From: Pseudomonas oryzagri
GTDB lineage: Bacteria > Pseudomonadota > Gammaproteobacteria > Pseudomonadales > Pseudomonadaceae
Reading direction: 5' to 3'
NCBI RefSeq assembly: GCF_020831405.1
Contig: NZ_JAJHPU010000039.1
Location: 56,335-120,334, forward strand
DNA: 64,000 nt
In this document: piece after piece, positions 1-10,508 of the stretch
Layout: every line of letters starts with the position of its first letter
Position numbering within the stretch: position 1 is the first letter of the stretch
The notes under the pieces: generated by a model
What the model was told of the DNA's origin: nothing
What the model saw: only the letters and a program-made list of their open reading frames with translations
Database searches by the model: none
Program-made: the position numbers and the translations under genes

Positions 1-426
1 CGGCGTGGCGCTGGCCGCCACGGCCGGCGCGGCACGCGGCGCCGCCGGCGCCTTGGCCGGTTGGCTGGCGGCTGCCGGGGCACTGGCCGGCTGGCCGGGC
101 AGGAGCTGGATCAGCGCGGCGGCGGCAACGGCCAGCAGGGTGAGCAGCGGTACCGGCAGGCCGGCCAGGCTGTCCAGTGGCACCAGCAGGGCGAGACACT
201 GCACGGCCACGGCGAGCACCAGCAGGGCGCTGGCCAGGCGCTGCAGGCGACGGTTGGCGGCGTCGGCCAGCGGTGCGATCAGCAGGTTGGCCAGACCGGT
301 GAAGGCCAGATAGAGCGCCTCGGGCTGCTGCAGCCAGGGCAGGGCATCGGCGCGCAGGCTGGGCACGAAGGACAGCAGCAGGGCGGCCGCGCCCGAGAGC
401 AGATGGACGGTTTTCAGAATGCTCAA
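1..426 (-). CDS. Membrane protein, N-terminal part (possible cold-shock-domain membrane protein), cut by window start
   Basis: The frame reads on the minus strand from a TTG at 426 (AAGGTGA lies just upstream as ribosome site) to the window edge, giving 142 codons with no stop. The visible part has four hydrophobic segments at about residues 12-24, 36-54, 64-83 and 90-110, then an Ala/Pro-rich linker from residue 111. In PAO1 a cold-shock protein gene lies near aspS, and Pseudomonas has membrane proteins with this layout that end in a cold-shock domain. Such a domain would lie outside the window, so the identity is inferred from position and architecture only. The TTG start is a judgement from the ribosome site. 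Confidence 0.5.
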   Translation of the reverse strand, partial: MSILKTVHLLSGAAALLLSFVPSLRADALPWLQQPEALYLAFTGLANLLIAPLADAANRRLQRLASALLVLAVAVQCLALLVPLDSLAGLPVPLLTLLAVAAAALIQLLPGQPASAPAAASQPAKAPAAPRAAPAVAASATP

Positions 427-832
427 AGAAATCACCTTGGTAACGATCGGATACGTGAAGAACGCGTCCGGGCTTGACGGCGGCGAAGCGGAGGGGAGAA
501 ACGCCCTGGCGAACAGGTCAGGCTGGACGGTGCGGACACAGGCTCGGCGGATGGATGCGCCAGCGGTCGGATGCACCGGCTATTTAACCGCAAAAGCCCG
601 TGCGCCCTCAATTCCACCGTGTTCCGCGGCAATTCGACCATGGTCGCGTGCCGGCCCGGTGGACGCTGCGCCGGGGGGATTTTTCAGGCTATAATCCCCG
701 CCCTTTGTCACGGCATGACGCGTGTGCACCCGCAGCGGGCGCGCCGTCTGCGCCAGGGCCGGTCGTCGTGCGAGAAGCGCGCTGCGACCGCCGTCAGGAT
801 TTCAAGACCGACCTTCGAGAAGCGAACCGACC
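427..832. other. Intergenic region with divergent control signals; no gene seen
   Basis: About 400 bases separate the minus-strand membrane gene from aspS. I see no convincing coding frame and no RNA gene. The aspS side carries a good -10 box near 690, so aspS would have a leader of about 135 bases. Confidence 0.5.
690..695 (+). promoter_or_regulatory. Likely -10 box of aspS
   Basis: TATAAT followed by a C-rich stretch. No good -35 hexamer is visible 16-18 bases upstream. Confidence 0.45.
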
Positions 833-2608
833 ATGATGCGCAGCCACTATTGCGGCCAACTCAACGAAAGCCTGGACGGCCAGGAAATCACCCTGTGCGG
901 CTGGGTCCATCGCCGTCGTGACCACGGTGGCGTGATTTTCCTCGACATCCGCGACCGCGAGGGGCTGGCCCAGGTGGTGTTCGACCCGGATCGCGCCGAG
1001 ACCTTCGCCGCGGCCGACCGCGTGCGCAGCGAGTACGTGGTGAAGATCACCGGCAAGGTGCGCCTGCGCCCGGCCGGCGCGGTCAACCCGAACATGGCTT
1101 CCGGCGCCATCGAGGTGCTGGGCTACGAGCTGGAAGTGCTCAACCAGGCCGAGACCCCGCCGTTCCCGCTGGACGAGTACAGCGACGTCGGCGAGGAAAC
1201 CCGCCTGCGCTACCGCTTCATCGACCTGCGCCGCCCGGAAATGGCCGCCAAGCTGAAGCTGCGTTCGAGCATCACCAGCAGCATCCGCCGCTATCTGGAC
1301 GACAACGGCTTCCTCGACGTCGAGACGCCGATCCTCACCCGCGCCACCCCCGAAGGCGCGCGCGACTACCTGGTGCCCAGCCGCACCCACGCCGGCAGCT
1401 TCTTCGCCCTGCCGCAATCGCCGCAGCTGTTCAAGCAGCTGTTGATGGTCGCCGGCTTCGACCGCTACTACCAGATCGCCAAGTGCTTCCGCGACGAGGA
1501 CCTGCGTGCCGACCGTCAGCCGGAATTCACCCAGATCGACATCGAGACCAGCTTCCTCGACGAAGCGGACATCATGGGCCTGACCGAGACCATGATCCGC
1601 AACCTGTTCAAGGAAGTGCTGGGCGTCGAGTTCGGCGAGCTGCCGCACATGACCCTGGCCGAAGCCATGCGTCGCTTCGGTTCCGACAAGCCGGACCTGC
1701 GCATCCCGCTGGAGCTGGTCGATGTCGAAGACCAGCTCAAGGACGTGGACTTCAAGGTATTCGCAGGTCCCGCCAACGATCCCAAGTGCCGCGTCACCGC
1801 GCTGCGCGTGCCGGGCGCTGCGTCCATGCCGCGCAAGCAGATCGACGACTACACCAAGTTCGTCGGCATCTACGGTGCCAAGGGTCTGGCCTACATCAAG
1901 GTCAACGAGCGTGCCAAGGGCGTCGAAGGCCTGCAGTCGCCGATCGTCAAGAACATCCCGCTGGACAACCTGAACGTGATCCTCGACCGCGTCGGCGCGG
2001 TCGATGGCGACATCGTGTTCTTCGGTGCCGACAAGGCGAAGATCGTCTCCGAAGCCCTGGGTGCCCTGCGCATCAAGCTCGGCCATGACCTGAACCTGCT
2101 GACCTGCGAATGGGCCCCGCTGTGGGTGGTCGACTTCCCGATGTTCGAGGAAAACGACGACGGCAGCCTGACCGCCATGCACCACCCGTTCACCGCGCCC
2201 AAGTGCACCCCGGCCGAGCTGGAGGCCAATCCGGCCGCTGCGCTGTCGCGCGCCTACGACATGGTGCTCAACGGCACCGAGCTGGGCGGGGGTTCGATCC
2301 GTATCCACCGCAAGGAAATGCAGCAGGCGGTGTTCCGCATCCTCGGCATCGACGAGGCCGAGCAGCAGGAGAAGTTCGGCTTCCTGCTCGACGCCCTGAA
2401 GTTCGGCGCGCCGCCGCACGGTGGCCTGGCCTTCGGTCTGGACCGTCTGGTCATGCTGATGACCGGCGCCAGCTCGATCCGTGAAGTCATCGCCTTCCCG
2501 AAGACCCAGAGCGCCGCCTGCGTGATGACCCAGGCGCCGGGCGTGGTCGACGCCAAGCAGCTGCGCGAACTGAACATTCGCCTGCGCGAGCAGCCCAAGG
2601 CCGAATAA
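833..2608 (+). CDS. aspS: Aspartyl-tRNA synthetase (AspRS, probably non-discriminating)
   Basis: Class II synthetase of 591 residues that charges tRNA-Asp in the cytoplasm. In pseudomonads this enzyme is known to be non-discriminating and also makes Asp-tRNA-Asn for amidation. The order is an N-terminal OB-fold anticodon-binding domain (about 1-105), the catalytic core with motif 2 (FRDEDLRAD, about residue 218), a GAD insertion in the middle, and motif 3 ([10 protein letters not shown], about residue 530). The protein matches P. aeruginosa AspS almost throughout. Two ATGs stand in tandem at 833 and 836; I chose the first because Pseudomonas AspS starts MMRSHYC. A hairpin with a short T stretch follows the gene. 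Confidence 0.98.
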   Translation: MMRSHYCGQLNESLDGQEITLCGWVHRRRDHGGVIFLDIRDREGLAQVVFDPDRAETFAAADRVRSEYVVKITGKVRLRPAGAVNPNMASGAIEVLGYELEVLNQAETPPFPLDEYSDVGEETRLRYRFIDLRRPEMAAKLKLRSSITSSIRRYLDDNGFLDVETPILTRATPEGARDYLVPSRTHAGSFFALPQSPQLFKQLLMVAGFDRYYQIAKCFRDEDLRADRQPEFTQIDIETSFLDEADIMGLTETMIRNLFKEVLGVEFGELPHMTLAEAMRRFGSDKPDLRIPLELVDVEDQLKDVDFKVFAGPANDPKCRVTALRVPGAASMPRKQIDDYTKFVGIYGAKGLAYIKVNERAKGVEGLQSPIVKNIPLDNLNVILDRVGAVDGDIVFFGADKAKIVSEALGALRIKLGHDLNLLTCEWAPLWVVDFPMFEENDDGSLTAMHHPFTAPKCTPAELEANPAAALSRAYDMVLNGTELGGGSIRIHRKEMQQAVFRILGIDEAEQQEKFGFLLDALKFGAPPHGGLAFGLDRLVMLMTGASSIREVIAFPKTQSAACVMTQAPGVVDAKQLRELNIRLREQPKAE

Positions 2609-2621
2609 GCCGCCTGCCAAG

Positions 2622-2646
2622 GAGCCTGGTCATGCCAGGCTCTTTC
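2622..2646 (+). terminator. Hairpin after aspS
   Basis: Stem GAGCCTGG (2622-2629) pairs with CCAGGCTC (2635-2642) around TCATG and is followed by TTTC. The T stretch is short, so partial read-through into pmpR is possible. Confidence 0.55.
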
Positions 2647-2699
2647 AGTTTCGGCGCGGCAAACGTAGCAGATCCACCAGTAACACGACGGAGAGAGTC

Positions 2700-3449
2700 A
2701 TGGCAGGTCATTCCAAATGGGCCAACATCAAACACCGTAAGGAACGTCAGGACGCCAAGCGCGGCAAGATCTTCACCAAGCTGATCCGCGAGCTGACCGT
2801 CGCGGCCAAGCACGGTGGCGGCGTGCCGGCGGACAACCCGCGTCTGCGTCTGGCGGTGGACAAGGCGCTGACCGCCAACATGACCCGTGACACCATCGAG
2901 CGCGCCATCGCCCGCGGCGCCGGCTCCACCGAAGCCGACAACATGGTCGAGCTGAGCTACGAAGGCTACGCGCCGAGCGGCGTGGCGATCATCATCGAAG
3001 CGATGACCGACAACCGCAACCGCACCGCGGCCGAAGTGCGCCATGCCTTCAGCAAGTGCGGCGGCAACCTCGGCACCGACGGTTCGGTGGCCTACATGTT
3101 CGACCGCAAGGGGCAGATCAGCTTCGCTCCGGGCGTCGACGAGGAAGCTCTGATGGAGGCCGCGCTGGAGGCCGGCGCCGACGACGTGGTCGCCGAGGGG
3201 GACGGTTCGGTCGAGGTGTACACCTCCTTCGCCGATTTCCTGGCGGTCAACGAGGCGCTGACCGCCGCCGGCTTCAAGGGCGACGAGGCGGAAATCGCCA
3301 TGATCCCCTCGATCACCGCGCCGATCGCCGATCTGGAAACCGCCCAGAAGGTGCTGAAGCTGATCGACATGCTGGAAGACCTCGACGACGTGCAGAACGT
3401 CTACCACAACGCCGAGATTTCCGACGAGATCATGGAACAGCTGGGCTGA
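2700..3449 (+). CDS. pmpR: YebC/PmpR family regulator
   Basis: 249 residues, full length for the YebC/TACO1 family, starting [18 protein letters not shown]. In P. aeruginosa the orthologue PmpR binds the pqsR promoter and lowers quinolone signalling. Newer work on the family points to a role in translation at difficult sequences, so the exact job here is open. A GGAGAG ribosome site precedes the ATG. It lies between aspS and ruvC as in other pseudomonads, but is bounded by a strong terminator and so is probably not co-transcribed with ruvCAB. Confidence 0.95.
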   Translation: MAGHSKWANIKHRKERQDAKRGKIFTKLIRELTVAAKHGGGVPADNPRLRLAVDKALTANMTRDTIERAIARGAGSTEADNMVELSYEGYAPSGVAIIIEAMTDNRNRTAAEVRHAFSKCGGNLGTDGSVAYMFDRKGQISFAPGVDEEALMEAALEAGADDVVAEGDGSVEVYTSFADFLAVNEALTAAGFKGDEAEIAMIPSITAPIADLETAQKVLKLIDMLEDLDDVQNVYHNAEISDEIMEQLG

Positions 3450-3471
3450 GTCCCACGCTGCAGGTCTCGGG

Positions 3472-3507
3472 AGCCGGAAGGGGCTGGGCCTCTTCCGGCT
3501 TTTTTTC
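3472..3507 (+). terminator. Rho-independent terminator after pmpR
   Basis: AGCCGGAAG (3472-3480) pairs with CTTCCGGCT (3492-3500), followed directly by seven T. Confidence 0.9.
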
Positions 3508-3562
3508 TGCCACCGGTTTTGCGCGCGGCGTCATGCTCTGGCGGCAGCCGGTCCGTCGTCGC

Positions 3563-3591
3563 GTGACGGGGCAGGGCGCCCGGCCTATACT
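3563..3591 (+). promoter_or_regulatory. Sigma-70 promoter of ruvC
   Basis: GTGACG (3563-3568), a 17-base spacer, then TATACT (3586-3591). It lies about 70 bases upstream of the ruvC start. I see no LexA-type box around it. Confidence 0.65.
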
Positions 3592-3658
3592 CCCGGCTGG
3601 ATAAATAGACAGTGAGCCAGGGCGGCGGCATTGTCGAACAAGTTCGGATGACCTCGGC

Positions 3659-4183
3659 ATGACCCTTATTCTCGGTATCGACCCCGGTTCGCGCATCACC
3701 GGCTATGGCGTGGTGCGCGACACCGGGCGTGGTTGCGAGTACGTGGCCTCCGGCTGCATCCGCACCGGCGAGGGGCCGCTGGCCGAGCGCCTGCAGAAGG
3801 TCTATCGCGGCGTGCGCGAGGTGATCCGCCTGCACGGCCCGGTGATGCTGGGCATCGAGCAGGTATTCATGGCGCGCAACGCCGACTCGGCGCTCAAGCT
3901 CGGCCAGGCGCGCGGTGCGGCGATTGTCGCCGCGATGGAGGAGGGCCTGAGCGTGGCCGAATACACCGCCAGCCAGGTCAAGCAGGCGGTGGTCGGTACC
4001 GGCGGCGCCGACAAGCAGCAGGTGCAGCTGATGGTCATGCACTTGCTCGGCCTGGTGCAGAAGCCGCAGATCGACGCCTCCGATGCCCTGGCCATCGCCC
4101 TGTGCCATGCCCATCACCGGCAGAGCCTGCTGCCCCACGGTCTGGGCGCGGCCCGGCGGCGCGACGGGCGCTTGCGTTTGTAA
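3659..4183 (+). CDS. ruvC: Holliday junction resolvase RuvC
   Basis: 174 residues, the usual length. RuvC is the dimeric endonuclease that cuts four-way junctions after RuvAB branch migration. Acidic active-site residues can be seen in order: Asp in [12 protein letters not shown] near the N-terminus, Glu in GIEQVF near residue 68, and the C-terminal cluster [14 protein letters not shown]. ruvA starts 17 bases after its stop and ruvB follows, so the three form one operon behind the promoter at 3563. Confidence 0.98.
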   Translation: MTLILGIDPGSRITGYGVVRDTGRGCEYVASGCIRTGEGPLAERLQKVYRGVREVIRLHGPVMLGIEQVFMARNADSALKLGQARGAAIVAAMEEGLSVAEYTASQVKQAVVGTGGADKQQVQLMVMHLLGLVQKPQIDASDALAIALCHAHHRQSLLPHGLGAARRRDGRLRL

Positions 4184-4200
4184 CCTGAGGATTAGCAATC

Positions 4201-4806
4201 TTGATCGGACGTTTGCGCGGAACCCTGGCGGAAAAACAGCCGCCGCACCTGCTGGTCGACGCCGGCGGGGTCGGCTACGAGCTGGAAGTGCCGATGACCA
4301 CCCTCTATCGCCTGCCCAGCGTGGGCGAGCCGGTGACCCTGCATACCCACCTGGTGGTGCGCGAGGACGCCCATCTGCTCTATGGCTTTGCCGAGAAGCG
4401 CGAGCGCGAGCTGTTCCGCGAGCTGATCCGCTTGAATGGCGTCGGCCCCAAGCTGGCGCTGGCGCTGATGTCGGGCCTCGAGGTCGATGAGCTGGTACGC
4501 TGCGTGCAGGCCGGTGACACCAAGGCGCTGACCCGGGTGCCTGGCGTAGGCAAGAAGACCGCCGAGCGCCTGCTGGTCGAGCTCAAGGATCGCTTCCAGG
4601 CGTGGGAAGCGCTGCCGGGCATCGCTCCGCTGGTCGTGGAACCTGCGCGCGTGGCGGCAGTCTCAAGCGCTCAGGGCGATGCGATCAGCGCCCTGCTGGC
4701 GCTGGGCTTCAAGCCGGCGGAGGCCAGTCGCGCCGTCAGCCTGGTGGAGGAGGACGGCCTGTCCAGCGAAGAACTGATCCGCCGCGCCCTGAAGGGCATG
4801 GCCTGA
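4201..4806 (+). CDS. ruvA: Holliday junction DNA helicase subunit RuvA
   Basis: 201 residues. RuvA tetramers clamp the junction and load the RuvB motors. An N-terminal OB fold (MIGRLRGTL...) is followed by the helix-hairpin-helix pair ([16 protein letters not shown] and [14 protein letters not shown]) and a C-terminal RuvB-binding domain (ALLALGF...). The start is a TTG at 4201, set by the TGAGGA ribosome site 8 bases upstream and the conserved MIGRLRG N-terminus. ruvB begins 18 bases after the stop. Confidence 0.97.
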   Translation: MIGRLRGTLAEKQPPHLLVDAGGVGYELEVPMTTLYRLPSVGEPVTLHTHLVVREDAHLLYGFAEKRERELFRELIRLNGVGPKLALALMSGLEVDELVRCVQAGDTKALTRVPGVGKKTAERLLVELKDRFQAWEALPGIAPLVVEPARVAAVSSAQGDAISALLALGFKPAEASRAVSLVEEDGLSSEELIRRALKGMA

Positions 4807-4824
4807 ACCCGTGAGTGATGCGTG

Positions 4825-5874
4825 ATGATTGAAGCCGACCGTCTGGTCACCGCCAGCCCGCGCGAGCGCGAGGAGCAGCAGGATCGCGCCATCCGCCCGC
4901 TCAAGCTGGCCGAGTACATCGGCCAGCCGGTGGTGCGCGAGCAGATGGAGTTGTTCATTCGCGCCGCGCGCGGGCGCAGCGAGGCGCTGGACCACACGCT
5001 GATCTTCGGCCCGCCGGGCCTGGGCAAGACCACCCTGGCCAATATCATTGCCCAGGAAATGGGCGTGTCGATCAAGAGCACCTCCGGCCCGGTGCTGGAG
5101 CGCCCGGGCGATCTGGCCGCGCTGCTGACCAACCTGGAGCCGGGCGACGTGCTGTTCGTCGACGAGATCCATCGCCTGTCGCCGGTGGTCGAGGAGGTGC
5201 TCTATCCGGCGATGGAGGACTACCAGCTCGACATCATGATCGGCGAGGGGCCGGCGGCGCGTTCGATCAAGCTGGATCTGCCGCCCTTCACGCTGATCGG
5301 CGCGACCACCCGTGCCGGCATGCTGACCAACCCGCTGCGCGATCGCTTCGGCATCGTCCAGCGCCTGGAGTTCTACAGCACCGCCGATCTCTCGACCATC
5401 GTCGGCCGCTCGGCCGGCATCCTCGGTCTGCCCATCGACCCGGACGGCGCCTACGAGATCGCCCGCCGCGCGCGCGGTACCCCGCGCATCGCCAACCGGC
5501 TGCTGCGCCGGGTGCGCGACTATGCCGAGGTGCGCGGTCAGGGGGTGATCAGTCGCTATATCGCCGATCGTGCGCTGGACATGCTGGATATCGACGCCCA
5601 CGGTTTCGACCATCAGGACCGTCGCCTGCTGCTGACCATGATCGACAAGTTCGACGGCGGCCCGGTGGGCATCGACAACCTGTCGGCGGCCATCGGCGAG
5701 GAACGCCACACCATCGAGGACGTGCTGGAGCCCTATCTGATCCAGCAGGGCTACATCATGCGCACGCCGCGCGGGCGGGTGGTGACCCGCCACGCCTATC
5801 TGCATTTCGGCCTCGACGTGCCGGGCCGGCTGGGCGAAGTCGGCGTCGCAGGGCTGTCGGCAACCGATGAGTGA
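4825..5874 (+). CDS. ruvB: Holliday junction DNA helicase ATPase RuvB
   Basis: 349-residue AAA+ motor driving branch migration with RuvA. Walker A GPPGLGKT is at residues 62-69, Walker B LFVDEIH near 110, the sensor motif GATTRAG near 160, and the C-terminal winged-helix DNA-binding part ends the protein ([15 protein letters not shown]). I chose the ATG at 4825 (MIEADRL) because Pseudomonas RuvB starts MIEPDRL; an in-frame GTG lies directly before it. Confidence 0.98.
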   Translation: MIEADRLVTASPREREEQQDRAIRPLKLAEYIGQPVVREQMELFIRAARGRSEALDHTLIFGPPGLGKTTLANIIAQEMGVSIKSTSGPVLERPGDLAALLTNLEPGDVLFVDEIHRLSPVVEEVLYPAMEDYQLDIMIGEGPAARSIKLDLPPFTLIGATTRAGMLTNPLRDRFGIVQRLEFYSTADLSTIVGRSAGILGLPIDPDGAYEIARRARGTPRIANRLLRRVRDYAEVRGQGVISRYIADRALDMLDIDAHGFDHQDRRLLLTMIDKFDGGPVGIDNLSAAIGEERHTIEDVLEPYLIQQGYIMRTPRGRVVTRHAYLHFGLDVPGRLGEVGVAGLSATDE

Positions 5875-5884
5875 CGGAAAAATA

Positions 5885-5926
5885 GTTGCCATGGCCGTTG
5901 GCAACCGGGGGAGCCGGGACTAGAGT
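5885..5926 (+). promoter_or_regulatory. Inverted repeat and promoter-like boxes before ybgC
   Basis: GTTGCCA (5885-5891) and TGGCAAC (5899-5905) form a perfect inverted repeat overlapping TTGGCA (5898-5903). After 17 bases comes TAGAGT (5921-5926), which touches the ybgC ATG. A transcript from these boxes would begin inside ybgC, so they could serve tolQRA or be fortuitous. Confidence 0.35.
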
Positions 5927-6370
5927 ATGCGCGCGCAAAACAAGAGCCAGCCGTTCACCCACCGTTGTCGGGTCTATTACGAGGACACCGATGCCGGTGG
6001 CGTTGTCTATTACGTCAACTATCTCAAGTTCATGGAGCGGGCCCGCACCGAGCGGTTGCGTACATTGGGCGTCGCCCAGTCGCAACTGGCCGAGCAGGGC
6101 CTGCTGTTCGTCGTTCATTCGGTCGAGGCGCGCTACCTGGCGCCGGCGCGGCTCGACGACGAACTGGTGGTCAGTGCCGAGGTCGACGAACTCAATCGGG
6201 CCAGCCTGGTCTTTGCCCAGCAGGTTCGCCGCACGGCTGACGATGCACTGCTCTGTGAAGGACGGATCACGGTGGCCTGTGTGCGCGCCGACAGTTTCAA
6301 ACCCCGGGCCATGCCCGAAGCGCTGCGCGCAGCCTTCGCTGGCGCGGGACAAATCCCTGCAGGAGAGTAA
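5927..6370 (+). CDS. ybgC: Tol-Pal-associated acyl-CoA thioesterase YbgC
   Basis: 147 residues with a single hot-dog fold. The family hydrolyses acyl-CoA esters and is the standard first gene of tol-pal clusters. The active-site stretch [19 protein letters not shown] starts at residue 19, with the likely catalytic Asp at 22. It sits 52 bases after ruvB and 2 bases before tolQ, so it is translated together with the Tol genes. Only a weak ribosome site (GGGAG) precedes the ATG. Confidence 0.93.
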   Translation: MRAQNKSQPFTHRCRVYYEDTDAGGVVYYVNYLKFMERARTERLRTLGVAQSQLAEQGLLFVVHSVEARYLAPARLDDELVVSAEVDELNRASLVFAQQVRRTADDALLCEGRITVACVRADSFKPRAMPEALRAAFAGAGQIPAGE

Positions 6371-6372
6371 GC

Positions 6373-7068
6373 GTGGAAGCCAACGCCGTTGACCATATGT
6401 CCATGTGGAGCCTGATCAGCAATGCCAGTTTCGTAGTGCAACTGGTGATGCTGGCCCTGGTCGCCGCTTCGGTCACTTCGTGGATCATGATCTTCCAGCG
6501 CAGCACCATGCTGCGTGCCGCCAAGCGCGGGCTGGACAATTTCGAGGAGCGCTTCTGGTCGGGCATCGACCTGTCCAAGCTGTATCGCCAGGCCGGCAGC
6601 AGCCCCGACCCGGATTCCGGCGTCGAGCAGATCTTCCGCGCCGGCTTCAAGGAGTTCTCGCGTCTGCGCCAGCAGCCGGGCGTCGATCCGGACGCGGTGA
6701 TGGACGGCGTCAACCGCGCCATGCGCGTCGCCATCTCCCGCGAGGAGGAGAAGCTCGAGCAAAGCCTGCCGTTCCTCGCCACCGTCGGTTCGACCAGCCC
6801 GTACGTGGGCCTGTTCGGCACCGTGTGGGGCATCATGAACTCCTTCCGCGGCCTGGCCCAGGTTCAGCAGGCCACCCTGGCCACCGTGGCGCCGGGCATC
6901 GCCGAGGCGCTGATCGCCACCGCCATCGGTCTGTTCGCCGCGATTCCGGCGGTGATCGCCTACAACCGCTTCTCCGCGCGCGGCGAGCTGCTGATCGGCC
7001 GCTACTACACCTTCGCCGACGAGTTCCAGGCCATCCTGCACCGCAAGGTGCACACCAGCGACGATTGA
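6373..7068 (+). CDS. tolQ: Tol-Pal system inner membrane protein TolQ
   Basis: 231 residues of the MotA/TolQ/ExbB family. TolQ and TolR form the proton-driven engine that energises TolA to constrict the outer membrane at division. Three membrane segments are visible: about 18-38, a second near 140-160 (PYVGLFGTVWGIM), and a third near 175-195 (EALIATAIGLFAAIPAVIAY). It starts with GTG at 6373 behind GGAGAG and matches P. aeruginosa TolQ closely. Confidence 0.97.
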   Translation: MEANAVDHMSMWSLISNASFVVQLVMLALVAASVTSWIMIFQRSTMLRAAKRGLDNFEERFWSGIDLSKLYRQAGSSPDPDSGVEQIFRAGFKEFSRLRQQPGVDPDAVMDGVNRAMRVAISREEEKLEQSLPFLATVGSTSPYVGLFGTVWGIMNSFRGLAQVQQATLATVAPGIAEALIATAIGLFAAIPAVIAYNRFSARGELLIGRYYTFADEFQAILHRKVHTSDD

Positions 7069-7137
7069 TGCCGTCCTCCGATGCGCCAGGCCTTGCCCGG
7101 CGCATCGGACCAGGTTCTCCGACAGGTTCGATAAGAC

Positions 7138-7590
7138 ATGGCCAGAATTCGCAACAGACGCAAGCCGGTCGCCGAGATGAACGTCGTTCCCTACATCGAC
7201 GTCATGCTGGTGCTGCTGGTGATTTTCATGGTGACCGCACCGATGCTCAACCAGGGGGTCAAGGTCGACCTGCCCAAGGTCAGCAGCGAGGCGCTGCCGC
7301 AGGACAACAATGCCCAGGTGCTGACCATCTCGATCAAGGCCGACAAGACCTACTACTGGAACATGGGTAGTGAAGTCGACGTCGATACGGTGCAGGACAA
7401 GGCGCTGACCCTCGAGGAAATGACCCGCGCGGTCTCCGCGATCATGAACCAGGGGCGCAGCCAGGGTAAGCAGATCCAGGTCTTCGTCCGTGGTGACAAG
7501 GCGGTGGACTACGGCGCGGTCATGGCGGCCATGGGCGGCCTGCAGCAGGCCGGCGTGGGCAATGTCGGGCTGATTACCGAGGCGCCCTGA
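7138..7590 (+). CDS. tolR: Tol-Pal system protein TolR
   Basis: 150-residue ExbD/TolR protein with one membrane helix. The proton-pathway Asp is residue 21 in PYIDVMLVLLVIFM, and a periplasmic domain follows. Its stop overlaps the tolA start by one base (TGATG), which implies coupled translation. A 69-base gap separates it from tolQ. Confidence 0.97.
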   Translation: MARIRNRRKPVAEMNVVPYIDVMLVLLVIFMVTAPMLNQGVKVDLPKVSSEALPQDNNAQVLTISIKADKTYYWNMGSEVDVDTVQDKALTLEEMTRAVSAIMNQGRSQGKQIQVFVRGDKAVDYGAVMAAMGGLQQAGVGNVGLITEAP

Positions 7591-8648
7591 TGCAGCAACA
7601 CGAGCGCTCCTCCTCGGAAAGCTACTTCTGGCCGGTCGTCTGGGCCGTGGCTCTGCACGCGCTGATCTTCGCCATGCTGTTCGTCAGCTTCGCCATGACG
7701 CCGGAGCTGCCGCCGTCGCGGCCGATCGTCCAGGCGACCCTCTATCAGCTGAAGTCGCAGAGCCAGGCGACGGTGCAGACCAACCAGCGCATCGCCGGCG
7801 AGGCCAAGAAGACCGCCGCTCCGCAGTACGAAACCGAGCAGATGGAGCAGAAGAAGGCCGAGCAGCAGCGCCTGGCCGCGGCCAAGGCAGCGGAGCAGAA
7901 GAAGGCTGCAGAGGCCAAGGCGGCCGAGCAGCAGAAGGCTGCGGAGGCCGAGCAGGCCAAGGCCGCCGAGGCGCAGAAACAGAAAGAGGCGGCCGCCGCC
8001 AAGGCCAGGGCGGATGCCGAGAAGAAGGCCGCCGAGCAGAAGCAGCAGGCCGATATCGCCAAGAAGAAAGCGGCCGAGGAAGCAGCCAAGAAGAAGGCTG
8101 CCGAGGAAGCCGCGAAGAAGAAAGCGACGGAAGAGGCCGCGAAAAAGAAGGCCGCCGAGGAACTGGCGAAGAAAAAAGCTGCCGAAGAAGCCAAGAAGAA
8201 GGCCGCCGCCGAGGAGGCGAAGAAGAAAGCGGCAGCCGACGCTGCGCAGGCGCGCAAGTCGCAGGAAGACAAGAAGGCTGCCGCGCTGGCCGAACTGCTC
8301 GCCGACGACGTGCAGCACCAGCAGGCGCTGGCCGACGAGGTCGGCGATCAGGTGGCCGGCAACCTCGACGACCTGATCATCAGTCTGGTCAGTCAGGAGT
8401 GGCGGCGCCCACCGTCGGCCCGCAAAGGGATGAGCGTGACCGTAACCATCCAGATGCTGCCCGATGGCACCATCACCAGCGCCAGCGTGAGCCGCTCCAG
8501 CGGTGACGTGGCCTTCGACAATTCGGCGGTAGCTGCGGTACGCAACGTCGGCCGCATCCCGGAAATACAGCAATTGGACCGCCCGACCTTCGATCGCATG
8601 TATCGACAGCGAGCGATGATCTTCAAACCGGAGGACTTGAGTCTGTGA
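7590..8648 (+). CDS. tolA: Cell envelope protein TolA
   Basis: 352 residues. A single N-terminal membrane helix (about 14-36) anchors it beside TolQR. A long Lys/Ala/Glu-rich helical rod (about 60-225, largely AEEAAKKKA-like units) spans the periplasm, and the globular C-terminal domain (about 240-352) contacts TolB, Pal and, in other strains, phage and bacteriocins. The low-complexity rod makes several long non-genuine frames in the other phases. tolB overlaps its end by 4 bases. Confidence 0.96.
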   Translation: MQQHERSSSESYFWPVVWAVALHALIFAMLFVSFAMTPELPPSRPIVQATLYQLKSQSQATVQTNQRIAGEAKKTAAPQYETEQMEQKKAEQQRLAAAKAAEQKKAAEAKAAEQQKAAEAEQAKAAEAQKQKEAAAAKARADAEKKAAEQKQQADIAKKKAAEEAAKKKAAEEAAKKKATEEAAKKKAAEELAKKKAAEEAKKKAAAEEAKKKAAADAAQARKSQEDKKAAALAELLADDVQHQQALADEVGDQVAGNLDDLIISLVSQEWRRPPSARKGMSVTVTIQMLPDGTITSASVSRSSGDVAFDNSAVAAVRNVGRIPEIQQLDRPTFDRMYRQRAMIFKPEDLSL

Positions 8649-9943
8649 ACATCCTGATCCGCGTGGCCCTGCTGGGCCTGACGCTGCTCGCCGGTGTGGC
8701 GAGCGCGGCCGACCCGCTGGTGGTCTCCAGCGGCACCGACCGGGCGATCCCGATTGCCGTGGTGCCGTTCGCCTCCCAGGGCGGCGCCGTGCTGCCCGAG
8801 GACATGGCCGACATCATCGGCAAGGACCTGCGCAATTCCGGCTACTTCGAGCCGATTCCGCGGCAGAACATGATCAGCCTGCCGGGCCAGGCCAGCGAGG
8901 TGATCTATCGCGACTGGAAGGCCCTCGGCGCGCAGTACGTGCTGACCGGCAGCATGGTGCCGGGCGGCGCCGGCCTGCAGATCCAGTACGCGCTGTTCAA
9001 CGTCACCACCGAACAGCAGATGCTGACCGGCACCGTCGGCGGCACCACCGCCCAGCTGCGCGACATGGCGCACTTCATCTCCGACCAGGCGTTCGAGAAG
9101 CTCACCGGCATCAAGGGCGCCTTCTCCACCAAGCTGCTGTTCGTTACCGCCGAACGTTTCTCGGTCAACAACACCCGCTACACCCTGCAGCGCGCCGACT
9201 ACGACGGCGCCCGCGCGGTGACCCTGCTGCAGTCGCGCGAGCCGATCGTTTCGCCGAGCTACGCGCCGGACGGCCGCCGCATCGCCTACGTGTCCTTCGA
9301 ACAGCAGCGCCCGCGCATCTTCGTGCAGAACATCGATACCGGCCGCCGCGAGCAGGTCACCAACTTCGAGGGCCTCAACGGTGCCCCGGCCTGGTCGCCG
9401 GACGGCAATCGCCTGGCCTTCACCCTGTCGCGTGACGGCAACCCGGAAATCTACGTGATGGACATGGGCAGCCGTCAGGTGCGTCGCGTGACCAACAATG
9501 CGGCGATCGACACCGAGCCGTTCTGGGGCAAGGACGGGCAGACCATCTACTTCACCTCCGACCGTGGCGGCAAGCCGCAGATCTACAAGACCAACATCGC
9601 CTCCGGTGCGGCCGAGCGGGTCACCTTCGTCGGCAACTACAACGCCAACCCGAAGCTGTCCGCTGACGAGAAGACGCTGGTGATGGTGCACCGTCAGGAG
9701 GGCTTCACGGTGTTCAAGGTGGCCGCCCAGGACCTGCAGCGCGGCAACCTGCGCGTGCTTTCGGAGACCAGTCTGGACGAGTCGCCCACTGTCGCACCCA
9801 ATGGCGCCATGCTAATCTACGCCACCCGTCAGCAGGGTCGGGGCGTGCTCATGCTCGTGTCCACCAATGGACGCGTCCGCCTCCCGATCCCCGCAGCCCA
9901 GGGCGAAATTCGCGAGCCTTCCTGGTCACCCTATCTGAACTGA
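8645..9943 (+). CDS. tolB: Tol-Pal system periplasmic protein TolB
   Basis: 432 residues. A signal peptide is cleaved after about residue 22 (GVASA-ADP). The N-terminal domain is followed by a six-bladed beta-propeller with repeated WSPDG/SPDG-type turns ([23 protein letters not shown]). TolB shuttles between TolA and Pal. The start is GTG at 8645, overlapping the tolA stop. Length and sequence are normal for Pseudomonas. Confidence 0.96.
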   Translation: MNILIRVALLGLTLLAGVASAADPLVVSSGTDRAIPIAVVPFASQGGAVLPEDMADIIGKDLRNSGYFEPIPRQNMISLPGQASEVIYRDWKALGAQYVLTGSMVPGGAGLQIQYALFNVTTEQQMLTGTVGGTTAQLRDMAHFISDQAFEKLTGIKGAFSTKLLFVTAERFSVNNTRYTLQRADYDGARAVTLLQSREPIVSPSYAPDGRRIAYVSFEQQRPRIFVQNIDTGRREQVTNFEGLNGAPAWSPDGNRLAFTLSRDGNPEIYVMDMGSRQVRRVTNNAAIDTEPFWGKDGQTIYFTSDRGGKPQIYKTNIASGAAERVTFVGNYNANPKLSADEKTLVMVHRQEGFTVFKVAAQDLQRGNLRVLSETSLDESPTVAPNGAMLIYATRQQGRGVLMLVSTNGRVRLPIPAAQGEIREPSWSPYLN

Positions 9944-10001
9944 GGGCGGCCTCGCTTTGTTGTGTGTTTGATCTTATCTATGGGGTTTTAGGAGTAATAC
10001 A

Positions 10002-10502
10002 ATGGAAATGCTGAAATTCGGCAAGTTCGCCGCTCTGGCTCTGGCCATGGCCGTTGCAGTGGGTTGTTCCTCCAAGGGCGGCGACGCCGCTGGCGAAGGT
10101 GCCGTTGATCCGAACGCCGGCTACGGTGCCAACGCCGGCGCCGTCGACGGCAGCATGGGCAGCGAAGAGGCCGCTCTGCGCGCCATCACCACCTTCTACT
10201 TCGAGTACGACAGCTCCGACCTGAAGCCGGAAGCCATGCGCGCTCTGGACGTCCACGCTCGCGACCTGCAGGCCAGCGGCCAGCGCGTCGTCCTGGAAGG
10301 CCACGCCGACGAGCGCGGCACCCGTGAGTACAACATGGCTCTGGGCGAGCGTCGTGCCAAGGCCGTTCAGCGCTACCTGGTGCTGCAGGGCGTGTCCCCG
10401 GCCCAGCTGGAACTGGTTTCCTACGGCGAAGAGCGTCCGGTGGCCATGGGTAGCAGCGAAGAGAGCTGGACCCAGAACCGTCGCGTCGAGCTGAAGAAGT
10501 AA
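10002..10502 (+). CDS. pal: Peptidoglycan-associated lipoprotein Pal (OprL)
   Basis: 166 residues. The lipobox is AVGC with the lipidated Cys at 22. An Ala/Gly-rich linker leads to the OmpA-type peptidoglycan-binding domain ([19 protein letters not shown]). Pal ties the outer membrane to peptidoglycan and receives TolB; in Pseudomonas it is known as OprL. Ribosome site TAGGAG precedes the ATG. It lies 58 bases after tolB and 6 bases before cpoB. Confidence 0.97.
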   Translation: MEMLKFGKFAALALAMAVAVGCSSKGGDAAGEGAVDPNAGYGANAGAVDGSMGSEEAALRAITTFYFEYDSSDLKPEAMRALDVHARDLQASGQRVVLEGHADERGTREYNMALGERRAKAVQRYLVLQGVSPAQLELVSYGEERPVAMGSSEESWTQNRRVELKK

Positions 10503-10508
10503 GACGCC

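Noticed and set aside
794-2620. 608-codon open frame on the minus strand opposite aspS
   Set aside because: aspS is unmistakable. The opposite frame is rich in His, Gln, Asp and Val in the way antisense translations of GC-rich genes are, and resembles no family.
7509-8573. Leucine-rich membrane-like frame opposite tolA
   Set aside because: The Lys/Ala/Glu rod of TolA reads as Leu/Phe/Gly on the other strand. It is an artefact of low complexity.
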